Below, one piece after another: positions 46,632 to 54,839 of a DNA stretch of 59,541 bases (the first letter of the stretch is position 1; every line of letters starts with the position of its first letter). Both the position numbers and the translations under genes were made by a program. The notes under the pieces were generated by a model. The model saw only the letters and a program-made list of their open reading frames with translations, was not told the DNA's origin and did not search any database. This DNA comes from Chloroflexi bacterium SZAS-1 (GTDB lineage Bacteria; Chloroflexota; Chloroflexia; Chloroflexales; Roseiflexaceae): assembly GCA_018266315.1 (NCBI GenBank), contig JAFEAS010000004.1:1-59541 (forward strand), given 5' to 3'.

Positions 46632-47747
46632 TTATTGATGTTCCGATTGCACGGTAACCGTTTGCGCGGGCGGTGCCACAAGCTGGGCGCGCTGGTCGGC
46701 ATCGCGCAGGGTCAGCGCCAGCGATATACCGATCAGGGCGGCAACCATACCTACCAGCACAAAGCGCTGCATCACCTGCGTCTCGCTCCACCCAAGCAGC
46801 TCGAAATGATTGTGCAGCGGCGACATTTTGAAGAAGCGGCGGCCTTCACCAAAGCGGCGGCGTGTCCATTTGAAATAGCCAACCTGGATCATCACCGACA
46901 GCGCCTCGGCGACAAATACTGCCCCAACCACCGGCAACAAAAGCCATTGTTGCGATTGTAGCGCGATGACCGCCAGCACCGCGCCCAGCGAGAGCGACCC
47001 TAAATCGCCCATAAATACCTGCGCCGGGTGGGCATTGAACCACAGAAAGGCGGCACACGCGCCGACCATGGTGAAGTTAAACGCCATCAGGTTTATGAAC
47101 TTTTGATCTAGAAACGTGATGACACCGTAAGCAGCAAAGGCGATTGTCAGGTTCCAGCCAGCCAGGCTATCGAGCCCATCGGTAAGGTTAACCGCGTGGC
47201 TTGTAGCAATGATGATAAATGTAGCCAGTGGGATGTACCATAGGCCAATATCCCACTGCCCGACGAACGGAATAATCACCGGGCCTTTGAATTCGGCTTT
47301 TTGCAGGCCGAAGGGCGCTGGCAGGTAGAGCACCAAACTCGCACCCAGCGCAATAATAATCGTCAAAATGAGCTTGCGGCGCGGTGTGAAGCCGTAGGTG
47401 CGCGAGCGCGTGCCCACCAGCGACATATAATCATCAATGCCGCCGAGCACTGCAAACCCGATCAACACCGCCAGTGGCAATAACATCGACCAGCGATCGA
47501 CCAGGTTGAAGCAGAGGGTTAGAAAGATGACCGGCAGCAGAATAATAATGCCGCCCATGGTCGGTGTGCCGGTTTTAATTACATGGCTCTGTGGGCCTTC
47601 GGCGCGAATCTGCTTGCCGATGCGCTTTTCGCGCAGGAAGCGTACCCAGTAGCCGCCCGTGGCGAGAGTGAGCGCGAAGGCCGCTGCGGCGAGCAGCAGC
47701 GCGCGCGACATATTATCAACTAGCACTGAGCGTAAAGCACTTCCCAC
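46632..47747 (-). CDS. mraY: Phospho-N-acetylmuramoyl-pentapeptide transferase MraY
   Basis: 371 residues with about ten helices. KTGTPTMGG, NLTDGLDSLAG (catalytic Asp region), MGDLGSLSLG and PLHNHFELLGWSE are the MraY motifs. It forms lipid I on undecaprenyl phosphate. GTG 47747 has GAGGAG eight bases upstream, fixing the start. C-terminal tail of about 20 polar residues. Confidence 0.97.
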   Translation of the reverse strand: MGSALRSVLVDNMSRALLLAAAAFALTLATGGYWVRFLREKRIGKQIRAEGPQSHVIKTGTPTMGGIIILLPVIFLTLCFNLVDRWSMLLPLAVLIGFAVLGGIDDYMSLVGTRSRTYGFTPRRKLILTIIIALGASLVLYLPAPFGLQKAEFKGPVIIPFVGQWDIGLWYIPLATFIIIATSHAVNLTDGLDSLAGWNLTIAFAAYGVITFLDQKFINLMAFNFTMVGACAAFLWFNAHPAQVFMGDLGSLSLGAVLAVIALQSQQWLLLPVVGAVFVAEALSVMIQVGYFKWTRRRFGEGRRFFKMSPLHNHFELLGWSETQVMQRFVLVGMVAALIGISLALTLRDADQRAQLVAPPAQTVTVQSEHQ

Positions 47748-47788
47748 GGTAGGTTCTCCTCGGGATGGGGTGGCAACGACTGCTTTAG

Positions 47789-49258
47789 CTAAGCATCAGC
47801 CGGTTGGGGCTGCTGTAAAGCCGTGACAATCGCATCCATCGCAACCCCGCGCGATCCCTTCACCAGCACGTAGTCTCCAGGTTGTAATGCACCGCTCAAA
47901 TGAGCAATCGCATCGTGATTCTTGGTAAATTGGGCAATCTGGCGCCTATCCATACCAGAACGGTGAGCTTCGTCGGCGATCCACTGTGCGCGCGGCCCCA
48001 CCGTTACGAGAAGGTCGGCCACTTCGGCCACGCGCCGCCCCACCTGGCGGTGTGACTCTTCTTCAACTGTGCCAAGCTCAAGCATGTCGCCCAGCACTGC
48101 GATCTTGCGCCCATCGAGATCGGCCAGCAGGCTCAGTGCTGCGAGTGATGATGCGGGGGAGGCGTTGTACGAATCGTCGATAATTGTTGCGCCGCCAATA
48201 CCTGGTACCGCCAGCAACCGCAATTGCGCTTGTTCGTCGCGCAGCCCATCGACAATTGCATCCCAGCCCAGGCCCAGTAGCAAGCCAGCCGAAGTGGCGG
48301 CCAGTGCAGTGTGTACACTATGCCGGCCCAGCAACGGTAGGTTGAGTGTTACTGTTTCGCCCGCGTGGTGTGCGCGGAACGAAATGCCCGCTAGCCCGCG
48401 CCCTTCAATCGCATCGGCCCATAGATCAGCAGCCGGGTCGAGCCCGTAGAAGAACGGACGTGCCGCTGTGACATCGGCCATTGCGCGCACACGTGGGTCG
48501 TCGATATTCAAGATTGCCCAGCCATTTGCGGGTAATGCCTGCACCAATTCGCTTTTCGTGCGCGCCACCGCTTCGATGCTACCCATACGCTCCATATGCG
48601 ATGGGCCAACATTCGTGACAATGCCGATGTTTGGCCGGGCGAGTTGCGCCAGTAACGCAATATCGCCCGGCACGTATGCCCCCATCTCCAGCACGGCTAC
48701 TTCGTGCTCGTGGCCGAGCTGAAGGAGCGTGAGGGGCAGGGTGGACTCGTTGTTATAGCTTCTTGGATTTTTTAAGGTGCAATACCGCCGTTGCAGCACC
48801 GCCGCGGTTACTTCCTTGGTTGAGGTTTTGCCCACACTGCCGGTGATGCCAATCACAGTTGGTGTGAACATCCGCCAATGGAAGGCCGCCAGCCGGTGGA
48901 GCGCCGCCAGCGGTTCATCGACCGCGATCAGCAGCACTGCGCCAGCCGCTGCCTCGGCCAGCCCCGCGCCGGTCGGCTCGACCACCGCAAAGGGCGTGCC
49001 TAAGCTCAGCGTGCCAGCCCGCTCGCGCCGCACCAGTGCCGCAGTGGCACCGTGTGCAACCGCATCGGCCAGGAAATCGTGCCCGTCCACACGTTCGCCG
49101 CTCAGGGCCACGAACAGCGCGCCGGGAGTTGCCAGCCGCGAGTCGATCACCGCCTCGGGGTAGGCAACCTGCCTGAAGCGCCCCGGCACGGTTGGCGTTG
49201 TACGCTCCGTTTCCGGCTGCACCCCAGCCAGCACTTCATCCAATCGCAACACCGCCAA
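47789..49258 (-). CDS. murF: UDP-MurNAc-tripeptide D-alanyl-D-alanine ligase MurF
   Basis: 489 residues. VIDSRLATPGALFVALSGERVDGHDFL, GITGSVGKTSTKEV (P-loop), NNESTLPLTLLQL, ITNVGPSHMERMGS and DDSYNASPASSLAAL are intact. Completes the UDP-MurNAc pentapeptide. murE, the preceding step, is not found anywhere in the window. Confidence 0.97.
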   Translation of the reverse strand: MAVLRLDEVLAGVQPETERTTPTVPGRFRQVAYPEAVIDSRLATPGALFVALSGERVDGHDFLADAVAHGATAALVRRERAGTLSLGTPFAVVEPTGAGLAEAAAGAVLLIAVDEPLAALHRLAAFHWRMFTPTVIGITGSVGKTSTKEVTAAVLQRRYCTLKNPRSYNNESTLPLTLLQLGHEHEVAVLEMGAYVPGDIALLAQLARPNIGIVTNVGPSHMERMGSIEAVARTKSELVQALPANGWAILNIDDPRVRAMADVTAARPFFYGLDPAADLWADAIEGRGLAGISFRAHHAGETVTLNLPLLGRHSVHTALAATSAGLLLGLGWDAIVDGLRDEQAQLRLLAVPGIGGATIIDDSYNASPASSLAALSLLADLDGRKIAVLGDMLELGTVEEESHRQVGRRVAEVADLLVTVGPRAQWIADEAHRSGMDRRQIAQFTKNHDAIAHLSGALQPGDYVLVKGSRGVAMDAIVTALQQPQPADA

Positions 49259-49416
49259 ATCCTCCCAATAAACCCTGATTTCGGCGGCATTGTAGCATAG
49301 ATTATCTTTTCAATTGCAGGGTTTACAGTTTGCAGGTTTAATGGTTATTCATCGAGTGCGCGGTGAATAACGGCCATGCGAAACTGTTAACGTACCAACG
49401 TCTTCCCTGCATCCAG

Positions 49417-51216
49417 CTAGCGTGCGGCAATCGCCACGCCCGGCACCTGATCCGGCCCAACAAAGTTGGGGTCGGGTGCGATTCGCTCATACCGCATTAG
49501 CTGTTCGACGATCTTGCGGTACACGGGCAGCGCCGTGTTGACACCGAACGGATCGTCTTTGGGATAATCGATTTTCACCAGAATGGCATAGCGCGGGCTA
49601 TTGATTGGCGCAAGCCCAGCGACCGAACCAATCGTGCCATCGCCGTAGCCGCCATGCCCGTCGGATATCTGCGATGTGCCGGTTTTTGCGCCAACCGCGT
49701 AGCCTGGTACCAGCCAGAGCGTGTCGGGCTTCACCGGGTTGACATAGCCGTTCGCCGATTTCACGATCATCTCGCGAATCGTATTCGCTACTTCGGATGA
49801 AATTGGCTGGCCTTGCGGCTGCGGCTGCGTTGTAGTGCAGTTATCGGCGTGGCAGACTTTTTCCACCACATACGGGCGCATCAGCTGCCCATCGTTGCCA
49901 ATCGCCGCGATCATGCGCACCTGCTGCAGCGGCGTTACTAAGATGGCCTGCCCAAACGCATTCGTATCGAGATCGAGTGGGCTCCAGCTCTCGGCATTCG
50001 GGTCTTTCACAATACCCTCACCCTCGCCCGCCAGGTCGATACCCGTGGCTTTGCCATAGCCAAATGCGTTCACCATTGCGTAGAATTTGTCTTTGCCGGT
50101 CAGTTCGTTGAATTGGAGCGCCGCCACATTGCTTGAGTAATACAGCATTTGCGCTGGTGTAATTGGCCCATGCCCGCCGCTATCCCAATTCTTGAGCGAA
50201 AAATCGTAGCGATCGATCACACCCTCATCAACAACGGTAGTGTCGGGGGTGAAGCTGTGTGATTGCAACCCTGCCGCGACCGTTACCAGCTTGAAGGTCG
50301 AACCTGGCTCGTACCCCTTTGCGATCGCCGGGTTCAGGTTATACATTTCGGCGTTGTAATCGTAGTAGCGGTTAGGATCGTAGGTTGGGTAGCTCGCCAT
50401 TCCGCGGATCGCGCCGGTTTTTGGTTCCAGCACAATAATGGTGCCGCCATCGGCCTGGTGCTTATCGATCGCCGCTTTTAGCTCGACTTCGATCAGGTGC
50501 TGAATGAGCGGATCGAGGGTGAGCTGCAAATCAGCGCCATTGCTGGCTGGCTTGCTCTGCTGGGGTGCGATCCAGATCGGTTGCGACTGCGCATCGACCT
50601 CGGCGGTGATCATCCCGGTTGTGCCGATCAGGTCGGTGTTGTAGTAGCCTTCGATGCCGCTAATGCCAACGCCTTCCAGGTTTACCGCGCCAATCGTCTG
50701 CGCTGCGAAGCTCTCTTGCGGGTACACGCGGCGCGGCTCGTACATCATGCGAAAGCCCGGCTCGTTTTCAATAACCTTCGCGACCTGCTGCGCAATTTCC
50801 GGGTCGAGCCAGCGCTTCAGCGGCATCCAGGCGCTTTTGGGGTCTTGCATCGCCGTAAGCAGCTCGGGGGCGGTGCGGCCCAGCAAGCTCGATAGCATCA
50901 GCGCCAGGCGCGGCGCATTCTTCGCGTCGATCTCGGGCGGGATGGCGAACAGGCTCTCGCGATCGACATCGAGCGCCAGTACGTTGCCCGCGTGGTCGCG
51001 AATGGTGCCGCGCCGCGGGTTGATCGTGAGCTGACGCTTGATTTCGCTATTAGCCATGCCCGCGAGCTTGGCGCTTTGCACAAGCTGCAGGTTGCCCAGG
51101 CGCAGCATTACCGCCACAATGCACAGCAGGCTTGCCATCAACACCGCATTGATCCGCCAGCGGCTAATCGCCACCGGGCGGTTCTTTTTTCTGGGTTTTT
51201 GGCTGTGTGCTACCAT
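49417..51216 (-). CDS. ftsI: Division transpeptidase FtsI/PBP2-type
   Basis: 599 residues. One N-terminal membrane helix (INAVLMASLLCIVAVMLRL), a pedestal domain with TINPRRGTIRDHAGNVLA, then the transpeptidase with SxxK in GYEPGSTFKLVTVA, SxN in YYSSNVAAL and KTG in GAKTGTSQI. It cross-links septal peptidoglycan with FtsW. No PASTA domain. Start GTG/ATG at 51216 follows ftsL by 42 bases. Confidence 0.96.
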   Translation of the reverse strand: MVAHSQKPRKKNRPVAISRWRINAVLMASLLCIVAVMLRLGNLQLVQSAKLAGMANSEIKRQLTINPRRGTIRDHAGNVLALDVDRESLFAIPPEIDAKNAPRLALMLSSLLGRTAPELLTAMQDPKSAWMPLKRWLDPEIAQQVAKVIENEPGFRMMYEPRRVYPQESFAAQTIGAVNLEGVGISGIEGYYNTDLIGTTGMITAEVDAQSQPIWIAPQQSKPASNGADLQLTLDPLIQHLIEVELKAAIDKHQADGGTIIVLEPKTGAIRGMASYPTYDPNRYYDYNAEMYNLNPAIAKGYEPGSTFKLVTVAAGLQSHSFTPDTTVVDEGVIDRYDFSLKNWDSGGHGPITPAQMLYYSSNVAALQFNELTGKDKFYAMVNAFGYGKATGIDLAGEGEGIVKDPNAESWSPLDLDTNAFGQAILVTPLQQVRMIAAIGNDGQLMRPYVVEKVCHADNCTTTQPQPQGQPISSEVANTIREMIVKSANGYVNPVKPDTLWLVPGYAVGAKTGTSQISDGHGGYGDGTIGSVAGLAPINSPRYAILVKIDYPKDDPFGVNTALPVYRKIVEQLMRYERIAPDPNFVGPDQVPGVAIAAR

Positions 51217-51257
51217 ATAATTAGTGCTTTACGGAAAGGCGTAAGCTTGCGCGTGAA

Positions 51258-51638
51258 TCAGGGTGTATGTGCCGATGCCGTTGCGGGCGCTGGCGGCGCG
51301 ATGGTGACATACTGCACCTGATCGGGTGTCATTGGCCGCATGTTGAGCGCCTTGCCGCGCTGTTCAATCTTGAGCAGCGATTGTGCTTCGGAAAGCTGGA
51401 GCTGAAGCGCACCATGCGTGCGCAATAGCTCGCGCTGCTGAGTTTGCAGGTTAGTCAGCTCGTAGCCCTGGGTTGCCAGCCGCCCGGTTTGCCCGAGCGA
51501 GATCAGGCTGAGCAGCGCAAAGATGACGGCTGCTGCGATCAGGTAGCGGCCACCGTCGAGCTGGAGATAGCGTGCCAGCTGGGTGCGGCGTGCGCGCGCC
51601 TGCTGGATGGGAAAGAACTGCCGAATGTTGACTGCCAT
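51258..51638 (-). CDS. ftsL: FtsL-like division protein
   Basis: 126 residues by the chosen start. Short cytoplasmic part, one membrane helix (RYLIAAAVIFALLSLISLG), then a leucine-zipper-like coiled coil (TNLQTQQRELLRTHGALQLQ) and a tail with IEQRGKALNMRP, the FtsL signature near the end. The topology and place between rsmH and ftsI settle the call. ATG 51638 has GAGAGG nearby; the frame extends upstream but overlaps rsmH. Confidence 0.85.
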   Translation of the reverse strand: MAVNIRQFFPIQQARARRTQLARYLQLDGGRYLIAAAVIFALLSLISLGQTGRLATQGYELTNLQTQQRELLRTHGALQLQLSEAQSLLKIEQRGKALNMRPMTPDQVQYVTIAPPAPATASAHTP

Positions 51639-51648
51639 GGTCTTCCTC

Positions 51649-52605
51649 TCAATCCTCAGCGCGTAGTTTTGCCGCAATTCGCAGCTTGGCGCTCCGGCTG
51701 CGCGGGTTGCGTCGCATTTCGTCATCTGACGCTTCGAGCGGCTTCTTGGTCACAATTGCCAGGGTGTGGCGTTCGCTTTCGCCATAACCCGACTCAGCTC
51801 GAAAAAAGAGTTTGACGATTCGATCTTCCAGGGAGTGAAACGAAATAACCGCGATCCGCCCACCCGGCGCCAGTAGCTCAACGGCTTGCGGTAACACTGC
51901 CTCCAGGCTTTCGAGCTCGCCGTTGACAGCGATGCGCAGCGCCTGAAACGTGCGCGTAGCCGGGTGAATTTTGCCATGCCGCCCGCCAAGCGCCCGGGCC
52001 ACAACATCGGCTAGCTGGCCGGTAGTAGTAATCGGCTGGCGGCGGCGCGTTTCGCTGATCAGGCGCGCAATGCGCCGCGAACCGCGCTCGTCTCCATAGC
52101 GATAAATCATATCGGCCAGCGCGTCTTCCGGCGTTTCATTCACCAGATCTGCGGCGGTTGGCCCTTGCGTTGGGTCGAGCCGCATATCCAGTGGCGCGTC
52201 AGCAGTGAACGAGAACCCGCGCTCGGGCGTATCGAGCTGATGCGACGAAACCCCCAGGTCGAGCACAATTCCATCGACGTTTGCGAACCCGTGCGCGTGC
52301 GCCAGCTGCCCCAGAGCGCGAAAGTTGCCGTGAACCAGTGTTGCTCGCCCGGCGTATGGTGCGAGCCGCTGGCTGGCTGCGGCCAGCGCTGCTGGGTCGG
52401 CATCAATGCCAAGGATCTGACCGTCAGGGGCGCTGGCCGCCAATATGGCAAACGCATGACCACCGCCGCCCAATGTCCCGTCGATATAGCGCCCGCCGGA
52501 GCGCGGTGCCAGCCCACTTACGACCTCGTTTAGCAGCACGGGCACATGCCGAAACTGTGGGTTAGCAGCGGCAGATTGCAGGTTGGCTGGCTCGTTATTG
52601 TGCAT
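51649..52605 (-). CDS. rsmH: 16S rRNA (cytosine1402-N4)-methyltransferase RsmH (MraW)
   Basis: 318 residues. [27 protein letters not shown] (SAM site), [43 protein letters not shown] and [16 protein letters not shown] are all family signatures. Methylates C1402 in the 30S P site. Second gene of the cluster. Confidence 0.97.
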   Translation of the reverse strand: MHNNEPANLQSAAANPQFRHVPVLLNEVVSGLAPRSGGRYIDGTLGGGGHAFAILAASAPDGQILGIDADPAALAAASQRLAPYAGRATLVHGNFRALGQLAHAHGFANVDGIVLDLGVSSHQLDTPERGFSFTADAPLDMRLDPTQGPTAADLVNETPEDALADMIYRYGDERGSRRIARLISETRRRQPITTTGQLADVVARALGGRHGKIHPATRTFQALRIAVNGELESLEAVLPQAVELLAPGGRIAVISFHSLEDRIVKLFFRAESGYGESERHTLAIVTKKPLEASDDEMRRNPRSRSAKLRIAAKLRAED

Positions 52606-52633
52606 TGCTCAATCTGCAACCTATATATGCGCG

Positions 52634-53065
52634 CTAAATCCCAAGTGCCGATAATTGTTCGGCAATAGCGCTGGCACTTGAGTCAAGCGATTCAATCACC
52701 TGGCCCCAGCTCTCGTGTGCCCAAATTTCAAAGTGCGTGCTCAGGCCAGCCACAATCACTTGGTCGCCCAGGCTGGCATACTCGCGTAGATTTTGTGGGA
52801 TGAGGATGCGCCCTTGCCGGTCGAGGCTCAGGTCGGCAGCGCCCGAAAACAGGTGCCGCCGTAGGTTGCGCGCCTCGGCCTGGCCGAGCGAAAGCTCGTT
52901 GACGCGCTTGGCAAGCTGCTCCCAGGCCGTGCGTGGAAAGCCTACCAGACAGCGATCGAACCCACGCGTGACAACCACGCCATCGCCAAGCTCATCGCGA
53001 AAGCGCGATGGTATGGCCAGGCGGCCTTTGTCGTCCAGGTTGTGGTCGTATTCGCCAAGAAACAC
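52634..53065 (-). CDS. mraZ: Transcriptional regulator MraZ
   Basis: 143 residues from GTG 53065, exactly the family length; the frame extends upstream to TTG 53086, but family members begin at the FLGEYxH motif. Two AbrB-like SpoVT halves each show the DKGRLxIP pattern: DDKGRLAIPSRFRDEL and LDRQGRILIPQNLREY. It binds repeats in its own promoter and represses the dcw cluster; such a site is present just upstream. Confidence 0.95.
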   Translation of the reverse strand: MFLGEYDHNLDDKGRLAIPSRFRDELGDGVVVTRGFDRCLVGFPRTAWEQLAKRVNELSLGQAEARNLRRHLFSGAADLSLDRQGRILIPQNLREYASLGDQVIVAGLSTHFEIWAHESWGQVIESLDSSASAIAEQLSALGI

Positions 53066-53096
53066 GGGCTTGCTCACTCGGTGCAAAGAAGAAGTT

Positions 53097-53112
53097 TAGA
53101 ACAAAAGTTCTA
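53097..53112. promoter_or_regulatory. Palindrome TAGAAC-AAAA-GTTCTA in the mraZ leader
   Basis: A perfect 16-base palindrome with the core GAAC-N4-GTTC lies between the MraZ operator and the mraZ start codon. The core resembles a Gram-positive-type LexA (SOS) box, though its AAAA centre fits the consensus less well than the site at 53841-53852. Confidence 0.45.
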
Positions 53113-53118
53113 TTTATT

Positions 53119-53144
53119 CCCCACTTTGCCCCACGTTTCCCCAC
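53119..53144 (-). promoter_or_regulatory. Triple MraZ operator
   Basis: Three copies of GTGGGG on the minus strand at exactly 10-base spacing (53139-53144, 53129-53134, 53119-53124), just downstream of the -10 box. This is the known MraZ binding arrangement (GTGGG repeats one helical turn apart). Confidence 0.9.
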
Positions 53145-53154
53145 AATTTGGCAT

Positions 53155-53183
53155 ATTATATACCACTTTGCCTACTTTTTCAA
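53155..53183 (-). promoter_or_regulatory. Promoter of the dcw cluster
   Basis: TTGAAA (53183-53178) and TATAAT (53160-53155) on the minus strand with a 17-base spacer. The predicted transcription start falls at the beginning of the MraZ operator, which fits repression. Confidence 0.88.
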
Positions 53184-53258
53184 TAGAAATTATACGAATT
53201 TTAGGGAAGATTGCTTTGGAAATACAGGATACGAGCGCGATTAGCACCAGGAATCTGG

Positions 53259-53287
53259 TTGCGCTGCAGCATCCCGGCTGGTATAGT
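53259..53287 (+). promoter_or_regulatory. Promoter of moaC
   Basis: TTGCGC (53259-53264) and TATAGT (53282-53287) with a 17-base spacer, 36 bases before the moaC start codon. Confidence 0.6.
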
Positions 53288-53322
53288 GGCGCGAATGCTG
53301 TAACCAGAGGAGATACCCCACT

Positions 53323-53814
53323 ATGAGCGAGTTAACCCATCTCGATGCTGCAGGCCACGCCCATATGGTCGATGTCGGCGCAAAGGAGGTAACCCAACGT
53401 GAGGCGGTAGCGCGCGGCACGGTAGTGATGCAGGCGAGTACCCTTGCGTTGATTGTGGCAGGTGGCTTACCCAAGGGCGACGTGCTGGCAGTTGCTCGCA
53501 TTGCCGGCATTATGGCGGCCAAACGCACGCCCGATATTGTTCCCCTGTGCCACCCCTTGATGTTAACCCATGTGGCGGTGGAAATTACGCCCGCTGCGCC
53601 AACCCAGGCCGCGGGCGCGGCGCTGCTAATAGAGGCAACCGTGCGTACCAACGGGAAAACTGGCGTAGAAATGGAAGCATTAACCGCAGTAAGCGCCGCC
53701 GCCCTAACCATTTACGATATGTGCAAAGCGGTCGATCGCGCCATGCGTATCACTGATATTCGGCTGGCGCAGAAGCGCGGGGGGAAAAGTGGGGAATGGA
53801 TCCTAGAAGCATAG
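53323..53814 (+). CDS. moaC: Cyclic pyranopterin monophosphate synthase MoaC
   Basis: 163 residues. [31 protein letters not shown] and [19 protein letters not shown] then [11 protein letters not shown] are the conserved segments, including the catalytic Lys and metal-contacting His. With MoaA it converts GTP to cPMP in molybdenum cofactor synthesis. AGAGGAG precedes ATG 53323. moaA and other cofactor genes are not adjacent. Confidence 0.97.
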   Translation: MSELTHLDAAGHAHMVDVGAKEVTQREAVARGTVVMQASTLALIVAGGLPKGDVLAVARIAGIMAAKRTPDIVPLCHPLMLTHVAVEITPAAPTQAAGAALLIEATVRTNGKTGVEMEALTAVSAAALTIYDMCKAVDRAMRITDIRLAQKRGGKSGEWILEA

Positions 53815-53832
53815 CCCGTGAATGTGAAACGC

Positions 53833-53861
53833 TTGACATAGAACATTTGTTCTGATATACT
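53833..53861 (+). promoter_or_regulatory. Promoter with LexA-type palindrome between -35 and -10
   Basis: TTGACA (53833-53838) and TATACT (53856-53861) at 17-base spacing. The spacer carries AGAACATTTGTTCTGA-type sequence: GAAC-ATTT-GTTC at 53841-53852 (GAAC-AAAT-GTTC on the other strand), matching the Gram-positive SOS-box core. A repressor bound there would block both hexamers. Confidence 0.75.
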
Positions 53862-53901
53862 GTGCCAGAGCAGCATGATCTAGCAAGAAAGACGACGCGC
53901 G

Positions 53902-54210
53902 ATGATTCAGCACATCGATGCCACCAGGCTAGCACCGGCCGCACCGTTTACGCAGCTATGGGTGTGGGTTGCATCGCTCTGGCAACGGGCCGAGCCAATT
54001 GATGTTATCGATCAGCGGTTCAACTTTTTGCCCCACTGCTTCCGCTGGCGCGGTGATGTGCGGCGTGTGCGCGCTATCGAGCGGGTGTGGGAGCAGCCTG
54101 CGCTGGGTGTGCGCCCGGCGCGCCGCTATTTCGAGGTGGTTTGTGGGCCGGAACAGCGCTTCGTCTTATTTCAGGATGTGCATGTAGGTACCTGGCATGT
54201 GAGCGTGTAG
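53902..54210 (+). CDS. DUF6504-like protein
   Basis: 102 residues. The core FNFLPHCFRWRGDVRRVRAI, then ERVWEQP, YFEVVCGPEQRFVLFQ and WHVSV resembles the short domain catalogued as DUF6504, which from memory occurs near or at the C-terminus of Y-family polymerase ImuB-type proteins. It is one compact beta-rich domain and has no signal peptide. It is the first gene behind a LexA-type promoter and is followed after 11 bases by a 72-residue gene. A DNA-damage role is suggested by the operator, not proven. Confidence 0.7.
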   Translation: MIQHIDATRLAPAAPFTQLWVWVASLWQRAEPIDVIDQRFNFLPHCFRWRGDVRRVRAIERVWEQPALGVRPARRYFEVVCGPEQRFVLFQDVHVGTWHVSV

Positions 54211-54221
54211 GAGGCACAGGT

Positions 54222-54440
54222 ATGTATCTTGGGTGGTTCGACGACAACCCGAAAAAGGCGGTATCGCTAAAGATTGAAGAAGCGATAGATGCCTACATGG
54301 ATCGTTTCAAAGTGCGCCCAAATGTTGTGCTGGTGAACGAGGCCGATCGGACGGATATTTCGGGCGTGAATGTGCGGAGCGAGGGCTACATCCGACGCAA
54401 TAATTTTTGGGTGGGCTGGGAGGAAGCCGCGCGTGTATAA
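54222..54440 (+). CDS. 72-residue protein paired with the DUF6504-like gene
   Basis: MYLGWFDDNPKKAVSLKIEE opens the protein, then RFKVRPNVVLVNEADR, and it ends WVGWEEAARV. The start ATG 54222 has AGGAGG eight bases upstream, an excellent ribosome site. I do not recognise the family. The strong signals, short spacing and shared terminator show it is a real gene in the damage-type operon. Confidence 0.8.
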   Translation: MYLGWFDDNPKKAVSLKIEEAIDAYMDRFKVRPNVVLVNEADRTDISGVNVRSEGYIRRNNFWVGWEEAARV

Positions 54441-54488
54441 CCACGCACCAAAGGTGCGGCTGTGGCGGGCCAAACAACCAGGGGTTTG

Positions 54489-54520
54489 AATCACGAGGGC
54501 AATGACCCTCGTGATTTTTT
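54489..54520 (+). terminator. Rho-independent terminator of the DUF6504 operon
   Basis: Perfect 11-bp stem AATCACGAGGG/CCCTCGTGATT with a 6-base loop and a run of six T residues. Confidence 0.93.
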
Positions 54521-54580
54521 ATGGCCCATGTCGTTGATAGTTTCGGCGATCGCCAGCGCAATTTGTCGGGCACGCTGTAT

Positions 54581-54609
54581 TTGACCGCCCCCCGGCACTC
54601 GGGTACAAT
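54581..54609 (+). promoter_or_regulatory. Promoter upstream of the GT39-like gene
   Basis: TTGACC (54581-54586) and TACAAT (54604-54609) with a 17-base spacer. It lies 230 bases before the gene start, with a repeat element between. No gene is seen in 54521-54839. Confidence 0.6.
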
Positions 54610-54681
54610 CCGGCCGATATTGCACTCAGCACGCAGCGTTGCATAAGCTATAGCTCAGTGCGAGCGCCTGGCCGATAATTG

Positions 54682-54834
54682 TAGGGCTTACGCAGTTGCG
54701 TTATTGCGCATACCAACGATGTGCGTTTCGCCTGCGGCAGTACGGTAGAACCGATCATGTTTGTAATCGCACACAAAGAAAAACTCGAGTACCACTCTGC
54801 CGCAGGCTCAGCACGTCAACTGCGTAAGTCCTAA
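54682..54834. repeat. MITE-like element (copy with best-preserved terminal repeats)
   Basis: About 153 bases. Terminal inverted repeats TAGGGCTTACGCAGTTG and TAGGACTTACGCAGTTG match at 16 of 17 positions. Inside, GCCTGCGGCAG (54730-54740) is perfectly inverted at 54798-54808. No coding capacity. The right end stops five bases before the next gene's ATG. Confidence 0.75.
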
Positions 54835-54839
54835 ATTGT

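Noticed and set aside
49259..49416. Possible murE remnant between ftsI and murF
   Set aside because: 158 bases with stops in all frames and no Mur ligase motif.
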